Positions 62,261 through 64,000 of a stretch of DNA of 64,000 nt are shown piece after piece. Origin of the DNA: an uncultured Eubacterium sp. (GTDB lineage Bacteria > Bacillota > Clostridia > Lachnospirales > Lachnospiraceae); assembly GCA_934316845.1 (NCBI GenBank), contig CAKRDZ010000009.1, positions 22,690 to 86,689 on the forward strand. The letters are read 5' to 3'. The notes below the pieces were generated by a model. That model had not been told where the DNA came from and did no database searches. It saw only the letters and a program-made list of their open reading frames with translations. Numbering within the stretch: the first letter of the stretch is position 1; every line of letters begins with the position of its first letter. The position numbers and the translations under genes were made by a program.

Positions 62261-63193
62261 ATGGAAAACAAATTTGATACTAACGAAATTGAAGAGAGCC
62301 TGCGTATCTGTGAAGAACTTTTACAAAACAATCCGGATTTTAACAGAAGAACACCCAGACCGGCAGAAGCATTGGAACTGGCAAAAAATGTAAGTTCAGG
62401 CAAGCCTGCACAATCAAAACCGGAAGTTCCCGCAAAACCGGCACCTGCGGCTGCTCCTGCAGCAGAGCCCGTGGCAAAACCTGTTGTTAAACCAGAGCCG
62501 GAAGCGCAGCCTGCGACACCGGCAAAACCGGTTGTTTCCGAAACACCAAAATCAGCAAGCGAGCCAAAACCGGAAACCCGGCAAAAACCGGCACCTGCGG
62601 CTACGGCTACGCCTGCGCCTGTATCGAAGTCAAAAGCAGCGGAACCGGACGACAAAGAGGCAAAAAACAAACCAAATATAAAGAAAAATCTTATCGCACT
62701 CGGAATCTGTGTTGTAATTGCTGTTGTAATCGCATTGATTATCACAAATTTTGTTGCCAGTCATACCAAAGTAGAAGGAAATTCCATGGAATCTGCATTG
62801 CAAAACGGAGATGATATCATTGTGGAAAAATTTTCCTATATCACAGGCGATCCGGAGCGTTATGATATCATTGTATTCCATGAAAGTGAGTCCGCCAATT
62901 ATATCAAGCGCGTAATCGCGCTGCCGGGCGAAACCATTCAGATTACAGAAGGTAAAATTTATATCAACGAGCGGGCCGTATTTGATGCCTATGGAAATGC
63001 CAAAATGGAAGATGGCGGAATTGCTGAAAAACCGATCAAACTCGGACAAGATGAATATTTTGTTCTGGGCGATAACCGCAATGCCAGCAAGGACAGCCGC
63101 GACAAAGCGGTTGGTGTCATCAAACGTGACCAGATCATTGGCAAAGCCTGGTTACGGGTTCTCCCATTTGATAACTTTGGAAAATTAGAATAA
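62261..63193 (+). CDS. lepB: Signal peptidase I with long Pro/Ala-rich cytoplasmic domain
   Basis: The 310-residue protein has a cytoplasmic N-terminus of about 145 residues. Residues 45-130 are rich in Pro, Ala, Lys and Glu. One membrane segment follows (about 147-168), then the active-site motifs: VEGNSMESAL with Ser175, YDIIVFHESESANYIKRVIALPGE with Lys216 and DEYFVLGDNRNASKDSRD. Both catalytic residues are present, unlike the paralogue at 60.8 kb. SMESAL differs slightly from the common SMEPTL. It cleaves signal peptides on the outer face of the membrane. The long N-terminal domain is unusual and could bind partners. Confidence 0.93.
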   Translation: MENKFDTNEIEESLRICEELLQNNPDFNRRTPRPAEALELAKNVSSGKPAQSKPEVPAKPAPAAAPAAEPVAKPVVKPEPEAQPATPAKPVVSETPKSASEPKPETRQKPAPAATATPAPVSKSKAAEPDDKEAKNKPNIKKNLIALGICVVIAVVIALIITNFVASHTKVEGNSMESALQNGDDIIVEKFSYITGDPERYDIIVFHESESANYIKRVIALPGETIQITEGKIYINERAVFDAYGNAKMEDGGIAEKPIKLGQDEYFVLGDNRNASKDSRDKAVGVIKRDQIIGKAWLRVLPFDNFGKLE

Positions 63194-63211
63194 GTAAAGG
63201 ACTCAGAGAAC

Positions 63212-63676
63212 ATGGAAATCGAACGCAAATATTTAATCAAACAATTACCGGAAAACCTGGAAACGTATCCGCATTTTGTCATTGAACAGGGGTATTTATG
63301 CACGGAACCAACCATTCGCATCCGCCGGAAAAATAACGATTACATTTTAACTTATAAATCCAGGCCCAAGGAGTCCTGTGCCGTCGATACCTGTGTCAAT
63401 ATAGAGGAAGAATTCCCTCTTTCCAAAGAAGCCTACGAACATCTGAAAGAAAAAACCGATGGGATTCTTGTACGCAAAACAAGATACTGCATTCCCTATC
63501 AACAATACACCATTGAACTGGATCTGTTTGAGGCCCCTTATGATACGCTGCGAATTGCCGAAGTAGAATTTCCCTCTACAGAAGAAGCAGTCCATTTTTG
63601 TCCACCCTCTTGGTTTGGCGAAAATGTAAGCGGCGATCATCATTTTTCTAATTCTTATTTAGCAACAAAAAATTAA
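63212..63676 (+). CDS. CYTH/triphosphate tunnel domain protein
   Basis: The 154-residue protein begins MEIERKYLI, the ExExK motif of CYTH enzymes (residues 2-6), and continues with the TIRIRRKNNDYILTYKSR strand pair and YTIELDLFEAPYDTLRIAEVEF, supplying the acidic and basic residues lining the tunnel. Members hydrolyse triphosphates such as thiamine triphosphate or inorganic triphosphate, or act as class IV adenylate cyclases. Which one cannot be told. It follows lepB by 18 bases. Confidence 0.9.
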   Translation: MEIERKYLIKQLPENLETYPHFVIEQGYLCTEPTIRIRRKNNDYILTYKSRPKESCAVDTCVNIEEEFPLSKEAYEHLKEKTDGILVRKTRYCIPYQQYTIELDLFEAPYDTLRIAEVEFPSTEEAVHFCPPSWFGENVSGDHHFSNSYLATKN

Positions 63677-63695
63677 AAAAATGAAAAAAAAGTTC

Positions 63696-63724
63696 TTGTA
63701 AATACTCCTAAAATATTATATAAT
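63696..63724 (+). promoter_or_regulatory. Promoter of gdhA
   Basis: TTGTAA (63696-63701) and a perfect TATAAT (63719-63724) are separated by 17 bases, 32 bases before the gdhA start codon; AAGGAGG follows at 63742. Confidence 0.8.
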
Positions 63725-63753
63725 TTTTTTGATATTATTATAAGGAGGTATGA

Positions 63754-64000
<247 letters not shown>

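Noticed and set aside
62209..62745. Gly/Ala-rich minus-strand frame
   Set aside because: It mirrors the Pro/Ala-rich low-complexity coding part of lepB and has no independent support.

Overview
The window reads as a low-to-medium GC chromosome segment of a Gram-positive anaerobe, most likely a Lachnospiraceae-type member of the Clostridia. Support comes from gene order and content: rplU-prp-rpmA-obg-yhbY-nadD/yqeK-rsfS, plsX-rnc-smc-ftsY, ispH next to an S1-domain protein, an L27 with a Prp-cleavable N-terminus, the [FeFe]-hydrogenase maturase HydF, formate-tetrahydrofolate ligase, a GerMN-type lipoprotein, and strong AGGAGG ribosome binding sites with sigma-A promoters. No rRNA, tRNA, CRISPR array or insertion sequence was recognised.

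Layout. 1-5.73 kb is an accessory cassette. A large regulator with an OmpR-type winged helix and a P-loop NTPase domain runs off the left edge on the minus strand. Divergent from it is an overlapping operon of a 54-residue protein, a DUF2815 protein, a VapE/VirE-type helicase and a 712-residue group II-like reverse transcriptase with a long unassigned C-terminus. The cassette ends 10 bp before the rplU promoter. 5.74-10.09 kb is the ribosome-assembly operon, with NadD and YqeK fused in one protein. 10.08-12.11 kb (minus) is a Ktr-type potassium system. 12.2-23.0 kb carries rpsO, a NUDIX gene, pnp with a long leader hairpin, a nitrilase-family gene, tepA, ftsK/spoIIIE, two RimK-like ATP-grasp genes and fhs. 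23.1-26.7 kb (minus) is pyrBI followed by an amino-acid ABC transporter; an aconitase-family gene is divergent.

29.1-36.6 kb is a second accessory region: degenerate repeats, a PBECR4 nuclease-like gene, two tandem paralogous lipoproteins, an AAA/DUF4143 ATPase, and a two-gene unit of a membrane-anchored dCTP-deaminase-like protein (catalytic Glu apparently replaced) and a metallo-beta-lactamase-fold hydrolase.

36.6-64 kb is again core: DUF4317 and hydF around a 39-bp palindrome, a small alarmone synthetase, folD-rimO-pgsA-cinA, a GerMN lipoprotein, a BaiN-like flavoprotein, cmk-ispH-S1, cheR, plsX-rnc-smc-ftsY, a threonine ammonia-lyase, hisZ-hisG-hisD, an HAD phosphatase, rplS, two signal-peptidase-like genes (the first lacks both catalytic residues) flanking rbgA, a CYTH protein and the start of gdhA.

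The best candidates for undescribed biology are the DUF2815-VapE-reverse transcriptase cassette, the dCTP-deaminase-like/MBL pair and the apparently inactive signal peptidase paralogue. All assignments come from reading motifs and gene order; no database search was run.
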